This document shows, one piece after another, positions 24,387-32,466 of a stretch of 64,000 nucleotides of DNA. Source of the DNA: Streptomyces cyaneus (GTDB lineage Bacteria; Actinomycetota; Actinomycetes; Streptomycetales; Streptomycetaceae); contig NZ_RQJW01000010.1 in NCBI RefSeq assembly GCF_004028635.1, positions 248,001-312,000 of the forward strand, read 5' to 3'. A program made the position numbers and the translations under genes. The notes below the pieces were generated by a model. The model made no database searches. It was not told where the DNA came from and saw only the letters and a program-made list of their open reading frames with translations. The stretch's first letter is position 1, and every line of letters begins with the position of its first letter.

Positions 24387-26396
24387 TCAGGCGGTGAGCT
24401 CCGTGAACGCGGCCGTGACGGCGGCGCCTTCGCGGACGAAGACCGGGATACGTTCCAGTGGCGCGGGAACGTCGAGCGTGGTGCCGCCCCCGTGGATCTC
24501 GCCGGTTGCGGTGTCGGTCCAGCGTGCGCCGGCCGGGAGGTGGACGGAGCGGTTGCGGCCTCCGGCCTCGGCGACCGGCGCGACGAGGATGTCAGGTCCG
24601 AGGAGGAACTGGTCGTCGACGGTCCAGGCGTGTGCGTCCTCGGGGAAGCCGAAGAACAGGGGACGCATCACGGGCGCCCCGGTGCGGTGTGCCTGTTCGG
24701 ACAGCTCCAGCAGATAAGGGCGCAGCCGCTCGCGCAGTCGCAGGTGCGCGGTCAGGATCGGGTATGCCTGGTGACCGTATGACCAGACCTCGTTCGGGCC
24801 GCCGGTCATGTCTGCGGAGAAGGTGGGGTGGTTCGGCGCACGGTCGCCGTGCAGGCGCATGAGGGGGCTGAAGGTGCCGTACTGGAACCACCGGACCAGC
24901 AGTTCCTGGTACGCCGGGTCGGTGGGGTCGCCGCCGAGGAAGCCGCCGATGTCGGTGTTCCACCACGGGATGCCGCTCATCGCGACATTCAGTCCTGCCC
25001 GGATCTGCTGGGCCAGCGACTCGAAGGTGGGCTGGATGTCACCGGACCACAGGGCGGCGCCGTAGCGCTGGCTGCCTGCCCAGGCTGAGCGGACGAGGCT
25101 GAGCGGACGCTCGTCGCCGGCCTCGTTCAGACCTTCGGCGACGGCGCGGGCGACCAGCTTCCCGTAGAGGTTGCCCACCTGGGTGCCGGGGCCCGCCGAG
25201 TAGGCGGCGCGGGCGGCCAGTTCGGAAGGCATGTCCGGCTCGCAGGCGTCGAGCCAGAAGGCGGAGACACCGAGCGAGTGGTAGTGCTCGCTCAGCTGCT
25301 GCCACAGGTGGCGGCGGGCGGCCGGGTGGGTTGCGTCGAAGTAGGTCATCGACTGGTAGTCCGTGCCGTGGCCGCGGGCGGGCCAGGGGAAGGTCAGCAG
25401 GCCGCCGTGGCTGTCGCCGACGAGGAGGCCGGCGTCGCGCAGCGTGTCGTGGTTGCTGCTCCCGGGACCAACGGTGGGCCAGACGGACACCGCCAACCTG
25501 ACGCCGAGCGACTCCAGTTCCTTGATCATGGCGTCTGGGTCGGGCCAGTCGGTGGGATCGAAGTCCCAGTCGCCCATGTGGGTCCAGTGGAAGAAGTCGC
25601 AGACCATCACCGACAGCGGCAGTCCACGTTCCTTGTACTCCCGGGCGACCGCCAGGAGTTCGTCCTGCGTGCGGTAGCGCAGCTTGGACTGCCAGAAACC
25701 GGCCGCCCAATCGGGCAGCAGCGGCGGGTGCCCGGTGGCGTCGGCGTATGCCTCCATGATCTGGCCCGGGGTATCGCCCGCAGTGATCCAGTAGTCGATC
25801 TGGTGGGCCGAGTCGGCGACCCAGCGGGTGGCGTCCCTGCCCAGCTCGACCCTGCCCATCGCGGGGTTGTTCCAGAGCAGGCCGTAGCCGCGGGAGGAGT
25901 GCAGGAACGGGATGGTGACCACCGTGTTGCCCTGGACCAGATCGATCACCAGGCCCTTCTGGTCGAGATAGCCGTGCAGGTGCTGGCCCAGGCCGTGGAT
26001 CCGCTCGCCGTCGTATGCCTCGAAGCGCTGCTCGATGCGGTGGGTGCCGTCGTCGAGCGGTGCGTAGGAGCGCGCCTGCGGGCACGCCTGGTAGGGGCGC
26101 TTGTCGGAGAGGAGTTCGCGGCCCGTTTCCGTGTGCAGGAAACGCAGCGAGCCGTCCTGGCCGGCCTCCACGGTGAGGCGGCCGTTGACTATGTGGGCGC
26201 TGCCGTCCGGGTGCGCGGTCGCAGTGGCGGCGGAGTCTGCGGCGGGGATGTCGAGGGCAGCGGGGAGTGTGTCGTCGGGGGCTCGACCGGCGCGGGCACG
26301 GACCCGGACCGAGTGCGGCCCCCAGGGTTCGATGAGGAGGACCTCGTGCGGGGTGCGTCGTTCGAGGACGCCGTCCTGTGCGGTGAAGACGGTCAT
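24387..26396 (-). CDS. GH31 glycosidase (alpha-xylosidase/alpha-glucosidase type)
   Basis: A 669-residue cytoplasmic enzyme. An N-terminal beta-sandwich (GLGQHLHGYLDQKG) is followed by the (beta/alpha)8 domain with PDWAAGFWQSKLRY, MVCDFFHWTHMGDWDFDP and the nucleophile motif WLDACEPD (Asp near 383). LWSGDIQPTF then carries the acid/base Asp, and PWWNTDIGGF follows. The motifs fit YicI-like alpha-xylosidases as well as alpha-glucosidases. GH31 enzymes release alpha-xylose or alpha-glucose from imported oligosaccharides. The ATG at 26396 (MTVFTAQDG) has a distant GAGAGG; an in-frame ATG ten codons earlier has no ribosome-binding site. It is the last gene of operon 2. Confidence 0.88.
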   Translation of the reverse strand: MTVFTAQDGVLERRTPHEVLLIEPWGPHSVRVRARAGRAPDDTLPAALDIPAADSAATATAHPDGSAHIVNGRLTVEAGQDGSLRFLHTETGRELLSDKRPYQACPQARSYAPLDDGTHRIEQRFEAYDGERIHGLGQHLHGYLDQKGLVIDLVQGNTVVTIPFLHSSRGYGLLWNNPAMGRVELGRDATRWVADSAHQIDYWITAGDTPGQIMEAYADATGHPPLLPDWAAGFWQSKLRYRTQDELLAVAREYKERGLPLSVMVCDFFHWTHMGDWDFDPTDWPDPDAMIKELESLGVRLAVSVWPTVGPGSSNHDTLRDAGLLVGDSHGGLLTFPWPARGHGTDYQSMTYFDATHPAARRHLWQQLSEHYHSLGVSAFWLDACEPDMPSELAARAAYSAGPGTQVGNLYGKLVARAVAEGLNEAGDERPLSLVRSAWAGSQRYGAALWSGDIQPTFESLAQQIRAGLNVAMSGIPWWNTDIGGFLGGDPTDPAYQELLVRWFQYGTFSPLMRLHGDRAPNHPTFSADMTGGPNEVWSYGHQAYPILTAHLRLRERLRPYLLELSEQAHRTGAPVMRPLFFGFPEDAHAWTVDDQFLLGPDILVAPVAEAGGRNRSVHLPAGARWTDTATGEIHGGGTTLDVPAPLERIPVFVREGAAVTAAFTELTA

Positions 26397-26439
26397 GACG
26401 GGGGATGCCTCTCGGATCGGGAGCATGGCGATGGTCGAC

Positions 26440-26820
26440 GCCGACCGTCGGATGAGGTTCCAGGGCAGCGGCGCCGACGAGGAGGGCAGCGCACCCCACG
26501 TGATGCTGCTTGCGCAGCGAGAAGGTGGGCCGCCCCGGGCCGCCCGGCTCGGTCATGATCGGGGCGATGACGTCGACGAGTCGGGCGAGCGAGGCGGCGG
26601 CGACCCGTCGGCGAGCAGCGGCAGAGCGGTCGACACCGAGTCGGCGACCGCGGGGTCGAACGACGGGGACGCGCCCTCCGGGGAGGCACGGCGCGACGTG
26701 CCGGTCCTCGAGGACACGCGCGGCGGGCCGCTTCCGGTACCAGACGTTCCACTCGTCGAAGGAGAGGTCGACGCGCTTGTTCGACTTCAGCAGCGGCGCC
26801 GGCCGCGGCCTCAGGTCCGG
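26440..26820 (-). pseudogene. GH51 alpha-L-arabinofuranosidase fragment
   Basis: Two diagnostic pieces of GH51 survive: LLKSNKRVDLSFDEWNVWYRKRP near 26725-26810 and SLARLVDVIAPIMTEPGGP near 26530-26590. They contain the segment with the nucleophile Glu (DEWNVWY) and the downstream QLVNVIAPIMTEPGG block, with a frameshift between them. The N-terminal half and the acid/base motif are absent. The fragment lies between permease 2 and GH31, so operon 2 once carried its own arabinofuranosidase. The rest of the 27073-26821 gap shows nothing I can assign. Confidence 0.75.
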
Positions 26821-27073
26821 CCGATGTCTCTGGACCGGGCCGGACGTCGATTCCGCCCGGCGTGGTGAGGATGCCCTCCAGGCAGGTGATGCCACCTGCG
26901 CCCGCGCCAGGGCAGCAGCCCTGAGGCGTCGGGCGACCGGGGGTGGCCGTGACCGGGGTGTGGGCCGGGTGCGGGCCAGGTGCGGGGCGCCACGCACCGA
27001 GAGCGTCCGCCCGGTCCGCCCGGTGCCTCGGGCGTCGGTTATGGGGGGTCCCCTTTTCGAGGAACTGGGCCGG

Positions 27074-27898
27074 TCACTTGAGTCCTGATGTCGCGGTGCC
27101 GGAGATAAAACCGCGCTGGAGGATGAGGAAGAGAACCAGGACGGGCACGATGTAGGTCACGGCGCCCGCGGCGACAAGGGTGTAGAGCCCGGTGCCGTGT
27201 TCGTTGACGTATCCGCCGGCAATCTTGACCGCGAGGGTGGTGCGGTCGTCGTCCAGGAACAGGGCCGGGCCGACGTAGTCGCCCCAGGACCAGCTGAAAG
27301 TGAGGATCACGCTGGTGGCGATGACGGGCCAGGACTGCGGGAGGAAGATCCGCCAGAAGATACGGATCTGCCCGCAGCCGTCGATGATCGCCGCCTCCTC
27401 CAGTTCCTTGGGTATACCCGTGAAGAACTGCCGGAAGAGGAAGATCAGGAACGGTGCGCCGCACAGACCCCACAGCACCCAGGGCACATACGTGTTGACC
27501 AGGCCGATCTTGGCGAACAGCAGGTAGGTCGGGATCAGCGTGATGATCGCCGGCATCATCATCGTCGACAGCAGGAGTCCGAAGACGATCCGCTTGCCGG
27601 GTGCGTCGAGGCGGGCGAGGCCGTACCCGGCCCAGGCCGAGGCCAGGGTGGTCAGGGTCGAGGTGATGACGGCGATCGTCAGGGAGTTGCGGGCGTAGCC
27701 GAGGTAGTCGAAGAAGGTCAGGGCCTGGGAGAAGTTCTCCGGGGTCAGGTCGTGCGGCCACCAGTGGATGGGGACGGCGCGCAGCTCGGAGGGGTCCTTG
27801 AGCGCGGTGATCAGGAGCCAGCCGAAGGGGCTGAGCATGAGGACGAGCGCCGCGACCAGGAGCATGTAGACGACTTTGCGTCGGGCGATGACCATCAC
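27074..27898 (-). CDS. Carbohydrate ABC transporter permease (MalG type), operon 2
   Basis: A 274-residue permease with six helices and the EAA loop ELEEAAIIDGCGQIRIFWRIFLPQSW. The GTG start at 27898 overlaps the stop of the upstream permease (GTGA, 27895-27898), which indicates translational coupling; the next codon is ATG and could also serve. It pairs with the MalF-type protein at 27895-28929 and is fed by the SBP at 28926-30266. An ATPase is not encoded here. Confidence 0.93.
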   Translation of the reverse strand: MMVIARRKVVYMLLVAALVLMLSPFGWLLITALKDPSELRAVPIHWWPHDLTPENFSQALTFFDYLGYARNSLTIAVITSTLTTLASAWAGYGLARLDAPGKRIVFGLLLSTMMMPAIITLIPTYLLFAKIGLVNTYVPWVLWGLCGAPFLIFLFRQFFTGIPKELEEAAIIDGCGQIRIFWRIFLPQSWPVIATSVILTFSWSWGDYVGPALFLDDDRTTLAVKIAGGYVNEHGTGLYTLVAAGAVTYIVPVLVLFLILQRGFISGTATSGLK

Positions 27899-28929
27899 TT
27901 GCCTCCCGTCTTACGGGACGTGGCCTTGTCCTTGGCCTGCTCGGGCTCCACGGAGTAGAAGACCGCGCCCTTACTGAGCCGGAAGACGGCGTAGGTGACT
28001 AGCATGATGAAGAGGAAGAGCACCCACAGCAGAGCGGAGGCGTAGCCGTAGCGGCTGTTGGCGAAGAACTGGGCGAAGACGTTGATCATGATCAGGTTGT
28101 TGCTCTCGGGAACGGAGCCCACCCCCTTGGGGGTGGGGTCCAGGGCGATGAGCAGCGGCAGGAAGGTCTGCAGCGCGCCGATGATCCCGGTGACGACCTG
28201 GAAGAACAGCACGGGAGAGAGCAGGGGCAGGGTGATCCGGGTGAAGGACTGCCACCAGCTCGCCCCGTCCATCAGCGCCGCGTCGTGCAACTCCCGGGGG
28301 ATGTCCTGCAGGCCGGCCAGCGAGATGACCATGACGTTGCCCGTGCCCCACAGCGTCAGCATGATCAGTACGTAGCGCGCGTACGGATCGGCCAGCCAGG
28401 CCACGCCGTTGACGTTGAGGAGGTCGAGGACGCCGTTGGCCGCACCGGAGTCACGGTCGAAGATCAGCTTGAAGGTGAGGGCGGCCCCGACCGGTGGCAC
28501 CACGGCGGGCAGGTAGAGCAGGGTGCGGAACAGGCCGCGGGCCCGGATCGGCTGGTTGACCAGGACCGCGAGGAACAGTCCCGCGATGATCGTGAGCGGC
28601 ACCGTGATCGCGGTGAACAGGCCGGTGCGGCCCAGGGAGGCCAGGGTGTCGGGATCGGTGAAGACCTCCCGGTAGTTGGCCAGGCCTATGAAGCGGGTGT
28701 TCGGGGACAGGCCGTCGGAGTTGGTGAAGCTCAGCCACAGGGCGTAGCCCAGCGGGTAGGCCGTCAGACCGAGGAAGCCCAGGATCCAGGGGCCGAGGAA
28801 GACGTAGAAGGCCCTGTCCCGGCGGGTCCGCCGGGACAGGGTCACCCGTGCCCGGCGTCCGCTCGTCCCGCGGTCCGCCGCCCGCGCCGAGGCGGGCGCG
28901 TGCGGTCCGGTGAGCTGGCCGGTGCTCAC
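27895..28929 (-). CDS. Carbohydrate ABC transporter permease (MalF type), operon 2
   Basis: A 344-residue permease. A basic cytoplasmic N-terminus (TLSRRTRRDRAFY) precedes six helices and the EAA loop ELHDAALMDGASWWQSFTRITLPLLSP. The GTG start overlaps the SBP stop by four bases (28926-28929). The RRTRRDR stretch is encoded by a perfect 14-bp hairpin (28812-28841). This may limit permease synthesis after the abundant binding protein is made. Confidence 0.93.
   Translation of the reverse strand: MSTGQLTGPHAPASARAADRGTSGRRARVTLSRRTRRDRAFYVFLGPWILGFLGLTAYPLGYALWLSFTNSDGLSPNTRFIGLANYREVFTDPDTLASLGRTGLFTAITVPLTIIAGLFLAVLVNQPIRARGLFRTLLYLPAVVPPVGAALTFKLIFDRDSGAANGVLDLLNVNGVAWLADPYARYVLIMLTLWGTGNVMVISLAGLQDIPRELHDAALMDGASWWQSFTRITLPLLSPVLFFQVVTGIIGALQTFLPLLIALDPTPKGVGSVPESNNLIMINVFAQFFANSRYGYASALLWVLFLFIMLVTYAVFRLSKGAVFYSVEPEQAKDKATSRKTGGK
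28812..28841 (-). other. Very strong hairpin inside the operon 2 malF-type gene
   Basis: A perfect 14-bp stem (28812-28825 with 28828-28841) with a 2-base loop lies within the coding region, 88-117 bases after the start. It is a possible attenuation or RNA-processing element. The position parallels the one in operon 1. Confidence 0.5.
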
Positions 28930-30266
28930 CCCACCAGCTCCTTGCCGCGCGCGAGCTGTTCGTTCATACGGGAGTTGAGCGCGTCCGCGACCTTGCCGAC
29001 CGCGGTCCCCGACTTGATCGCGTCCGGGAGCACCTTGGTGAGGATCGCGTTCAGGGCGTCGATCTGGGCGTATGGGCTGACGGGCAGTACGGAGATGTAC
29101 GGCAGTTCCTTCTCCTGGACCGCGTAGGCCTGCTTCTGCAGTGCGGTCTTCTGCGGCAGCTTCGGGCGCATCGAGTTCAGGGTGGGCAGGCCCCAGCCGC
29201 CGTCAAGGCGCCGCTTGGCGGGTGCGCCGGCGAAGTACCACTCGAAGAACTTCCAGGCCGCCTCCTTGTTATTGGCGTCCTTGGGGATCCAGAAGCCGGT
29301 GCCGCCGAAGATGGGGCTGACCCGGTGGCTGCCGAGCTGCGGGGCGGGGGCGAAGCGGGAGACCTCGGCCAGCTTGTCGTCGGTGGAGACGATCCCGCCG
29401 AACCAGTGGCCGCTGGTGGTGATCGCCATCCGGTTGGCCTGGTAGGTGGGGCCGTCCCAGCCGTCTGGGTTGGGATTGACGAGGCTCGGGCCGACGTCCG
29501 CCTTCGCGTAGTCGATGTACCACTGCAGTGCCTTGCGCGCCTCGGGTGAGGAGAAGTCCACACTGGCCTGGTCCTCGGCGATCAGACGTCCGCCGGCCGA
29601 CGCGGTCATCCACATGAACGACGTGAGGCTGCCGCCGGCGCTCAGGCCGTACACCTTCACCTTGCCGAGCCGGCGCTTGGTCAGCCGCTTGCCGATGTCG
29701 AGGAGTTCGTCCATGGACAGCGGCTCGGTCTCGCTGAGCAGGTCGAGGCCGGCCTCCTCGAACACGTCGGTGCGGTACCAGAGCATGCAGTCCTGGGAGT
29801 AGTCCTGGGCGAGGCCGTAGCGGGGGCCGGCGCCCTGCTTCTCGCCGTCGTAGCGCCACACGTCGTTCGCGTCGGCGAGATCGGACGGCTTGAGCACCTC
29901 GCTCTTGGCGAAGTACGGGTCCAGGTCCGTCATCAGGCCGCGCGCCGCAAAGTAGGGCGCCTCCATCGCGCCGAGGCCGCGGACCAGGTCCGGCGGATTC
30001 TTGCTGGAGAGCATGGCGTTGAGCTTGGTCACGTCGTAGGTGATGAGCCGCAGGTTCACACCCAGCGTCTTCTCGATCTCCTTCTTGCCCTTCGCGTCCC
30101 ACTCGTCGACTTTCGCCATGACGGTGAGCGTCTTGCCGCTGTCGGATCCGCTGCCGGAGTCGACGGAAGCGGCACAGCCGGGCAGGGCGGCAGCGGAGAG
30201 AGCCGCACCGGCGGAGGCGGCGAGGAAGCGGCGCCGGTCGAGGGAGCCTCTGTATGAAACGGGCAT
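28926..30266 (-). CDS. Extracellular sugar-binding lipoprotein, operon 2
   Basis: A 446-residue family 1 binding protein with a Tat-like lipoprotein signal (LDRRRFLAASAGAALSAAALPGC). The mature part shows TLTVMAKVDEWDAKGKKEIEKTLG, PPDLVRGLGAMEAPYFA and GGTGFWIPKDANNKEAAWKFFEW, the last being a family hallmark. The start ATG at 30266 (MPVSYRG) is chosen because the signal then begins properly. GTGA overlap couples it to the MalF-type permease. A sigma-HrdB-like promoter with an operator downstream lies upstream (30498-30552). The linked GH51 remnant and divergent GH51 suggest arabinose-containing ligands. Confidence 0.92.
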   Translation of the reverse strand: MPVSYRGSLDRRRFLAASAGAALSAAALPGCAASVDSGSGSDSGKTLTVMAKVDEWDAKGKKEIEKTLGVNLRLITYDVTKLNAMLSSKNPPDLVRGLGAMEAPYFAARGLMTDLDPYFAKSEVLKPSDLADANDVWRYDGEKQGAGPRYGLAQDYSQDCMLWYRTDVFEEAGLDLLSETEPLSMDELLDIGKRLTKRRLGKVKVYGLSAGGSLTSFMWMTASAGGRLIAEDQASVDFSSPEARKALQWYIDYAKADVGPSLVNPNPDGWDGPTYQANRMAITTSGHWFGGIVSTDDKLAEVSRFAPAPQLGSHRVSPIFGGTGFWIPKDANNKEAAWKFFEWYFAGAPAKRRLDGGWGLPTLNSMRPKLPQKTALQKQAYAVQEKELPYISVLPVSPYAQIDALNAILTKVLPDAIKSGTAVGKVADALNSRMNEQLARGKELVG

Positions 30267-30497
30267 GACGGTAAAGCCTTTCGCGCGGGTTGAGGGCAGG
30301 GGTGTCGGGGAACGGCGCTGCCACGCGGGGAGGACACGCGGGGAGGGCGTCAGGGCAGCGTGAAGGAGGCGCTGTCGTGCACCCGGACGTGGCGTACGGC
30401 CTGGTGGGCTGCTGCCGAATGCACCGGTGAACGCCGAGAGTTGATGGACCGGCACTTCGTCCGTGTGGCGTCACGCCCCGGAACGCCTGCCACGGGA

Positions 30498-30505
30498 AAC
30501 CGGTT
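30498..30505. promoter_or_regulatory. AACCGGTT operator over the operon 2 start site
   Basis: GGGAAACCGGTTGGGAAA contains the AACCGGTT palindrome at about +11 to +18 relative to the predicted start. A bound LacI protein here would block transcription. Confidence 0.5.
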
Positions 30506-30522
30506 GGGAAAACTTTCGGCGA

Positions 30523-30552
30523 ACGCTAGGTGCGGTCTCCGAGTGGTGTCAA
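30523..30552 (-). promoter_or_regulatory. HrdB-type promoter of sugar operon 2
   Basis: Read on the minus strand, TTGACA (30552-30547) and TAGCGT (30528-30523) are separated by 18 bases. This matches the Streptomyces vegetative promoter consensus well. The start would fall near 30516, about 250 bases upstream of the SBP start. Confidence 0.6.
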
Positions 30553-30673
30553 GGGTTCGGAACATCCCAAAAACATGGGTCCGACCGGGCGTTCACGTCC
30601 GCCGAGGTGACCTTGGTGCAAGCCTCTTGACTCTTGCGGTGTGACGGTGGCAGCTTCTTTTATCGCTACAAGA

Positions 30674-30698
30674 AACCGGTTACTAACTGTTTCGAAAC
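30674..30698. promoter_or_regulatory. AACCGGTT operator and GTTTCGAAAC palindrome upstream of GH51
   Basis: AACCGGTT (30674-30681) is followed eight bases later by the perfect 10-bp palindrome GTTTCGAAAC (30689-30698), about 130-155 bases upstream of the GH51 start. A TTGACT hexamer at 30627 could be a -35 element, but no good -10 is seen. The rest of 30267-30828 shows no gene. Confidence 0.45.
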
Positions 30699-30828
30699 CT
30701 CGAACAAGGCAGCCACAGTCGGGGATCGCCGCGCCACCCCTGCTCGCGCCCCGCAACAACGCCCCGCCACGACGCCCCGCAACTCATCGCGCCCCCACGC
30801 ATCTCCCCATCGACGCAGGAGTACGTCC

Positions 30829-32346
30829 GTGTCCCACGCCACCGCGGTGATCAACCTCGACATCGAGGGCCCGACGATCAGCCGCCATCTCTACGGCCAC
30901 TTCGCCGAGCACCTCGGCCGCTGCATCTACGGCGGTTTCTGGGTCGGGGAGGACTCGCCGATACCCAACGAAGGAGGCATCCGGCTCGACGTCGTTCAGG
31001 CGCTAAGGGCCCTGAACATCCCCAACCTGCGCTGGCCGGGCGGCTGTTTCGCCGACGAGTACCACTGGAAGGACGGCATCGGCCCACGCGACCAGCGCCC
31101 CCGCATGGTCAACTCCCACTGGGGTGACGTCGAGGAGAACAACCACTTCGGCACCCACGAGTTCATGGCCCTGTGCGAACTGCTCGGCACAGAGCCCTAC
31201 ATCAGCGGCAACGTCGGCTCCGGCACCGTCCAGGAGATGAGCGAGTGGGTCGAGTACCTCACCCGTGACGGCGACAGCCCCATGGCCCGCCTGCGCAGGG
31301 CCAACGGTCGCGACGAGCCGTGGCGCGTGAAGTTCTGGGGCATCGGCAACGAGACCTGGGGCTGCGGCGGCAACATGCGCGCCGAGTACTCCGCCGACCT
31401 GGCCCGGCAGTACGCCACGTACTGCCGCGACCACGGCGACAACAAGCTCTACCGCGTCGCCTCGGGTGCTTCCAACGACGACTACAAGTGGACCGAGACG
31501 CTGATGCAGCAGATCAGCTGCTTCGGCTGCGAGGCCACCCCGAAGAACTTCTTCCAGGGCCTGTCCGTCCACTACTACACGATCGCCGGCCACTGGGAGG
31601 CGAAGGGCAGCGCGACCGTCTTCGACACCGACGACTACTACCGCACGATGGTCGCGGCCCGTCGCACGGACCGCATCCTGACCGGCCACTCCACCGTCAT
31701 GGACGTCTACGACCCCGGCCGCATGGTCGGCCTGGTCCTGGATGAGTGGGGCACCTGGTGGGACGTCGAGCCCGGCACCAACCCCGGGTTCCTGTTCCAG
31801 CAGAACTCGCTGCGCGACGCGCTCGTCGCCTCCACTCACTTCGACATCTTCCACAAGCACGCCGCACGCCTGTACATGGCCAACATCGCCCAGACCGTCA
31901 ACGTCCTGCAGGCGATGCTCCTCACCGACGGCGAAGCGCTGGTCCTGACCCCGACGTACCACGTCTTCGAGATGAACAAGGGCCACCAGGACGCCACCTC
32001 GCTCGCCGTCCACCTGGGCGGTGACGACACCCGCCGCACGGTCGGGGACACGGAGCTGGAGACCCTGTCCGCCTCCGCGAGTGTCAAGGACGGCCACGTC
32101 CTGATCTCGCTGTCCAACCTCGACGCCGAAGAGCCCGTCGAGCTGACTCTCGACCTCCGCGGCCGCGCCATAGGCGGGCCGACCGCCCGCATCCTGACCG
32201 CCGACCGCCTTCAGGACCACAACACTCCTGGCACACCGGCGGCGGTCAGTCCGCGCCCCTTCGACGATCTGAAGGCGACCGAGCAGGGGCTCACCCTGAC
32301 ATTGCCGCCCCACTCGTTCGTCACCGTCCGGGCGCCGCTGGGCTGA
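30829..32346 (+). CDS. Intracellular GH51 alpha-L-arabinofuranosidase
   Basis: A 505-residue cytoplasmic enzyme of standard GH51 length. The (beta/alpha)8 domain shows GPTISRHLYGHFAEHLGRCIYGG, LRWPGGCFADEYHW, the acid/base motif GIGNETWG (Glu175) and the nucleophile motif LVLDEWGTWWD (Glu306), followed by the beta-sandwich. It removes terminal arabinofuranose from arabinan or arabinoxylan oligosaccharides after import. The GTG start at 30829 is supported by CAGGAG eight bases upstream; an earlier in-frame ATG gives an unlikely Arg/Pro-rich extension. It is divergent from operon 2, sharing a region with two AACCGGTT sites. Confidence 0.95.
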   Translation: MSHATAVINLDIEGPTISRHLYGHFAEHLGRCIYGGFWVGEDSPIPNEGGIRLDVVQALRALNIPNLRWPGGCFADEYHWKDGIGPRDQRPRMVNSHWGDVEENNHFGTHEFMALCELLGTEPYISGNVGSGTVQEMSEWVEYLTRDGDSPMARLRRANGRDEPWRVKFWGIGNETWGCGGNMRAEYSADLARQYATYCRDHGDNKLYRVASGASNDDYKWTETLMQQISCFGCEATPKNFFQGLSVHYYTIAGHWEAKGSATVFDTDDYYRTMVAARRTDRILTGHSTVMDVYDPGRMVGLVLDEWGTWWDVEPGTNPGFLFQQNSLRDALVASTHFDIFHKHAARLYMANIAQTVNVLQAMLLTDGEALVLTPTYHVFEMNKGHQDATSLAVHLGGDDTRRTVGDTELETLSASASVKDGHVLISLSNLDAEEPVELTLDLRGRAIGGPTARILTADRLQDHNTPGTPAAVSPRPFDDLKATEQGLTLTLPPHSFVTVRAPLG

Positions 32347-32466
32347 CCTGCCCGGCGCCGTGTTCCCCGTGGGGCCCGGGCCGGCCGCGCACCGCTGCCC
32401 GCCGTCGGCTCCGGGGCCTCAAGAGACCCGTTCCCAGCCGTACTTCATCCTGACAAGGAGCCGCAC

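Noticed and set aside
25039..26997. 652-codon minus-strand frame spanning GH31
   Set aside because: Only its beginning carries the GH51 remnant; the rest is an off-frame shadow of GH31.
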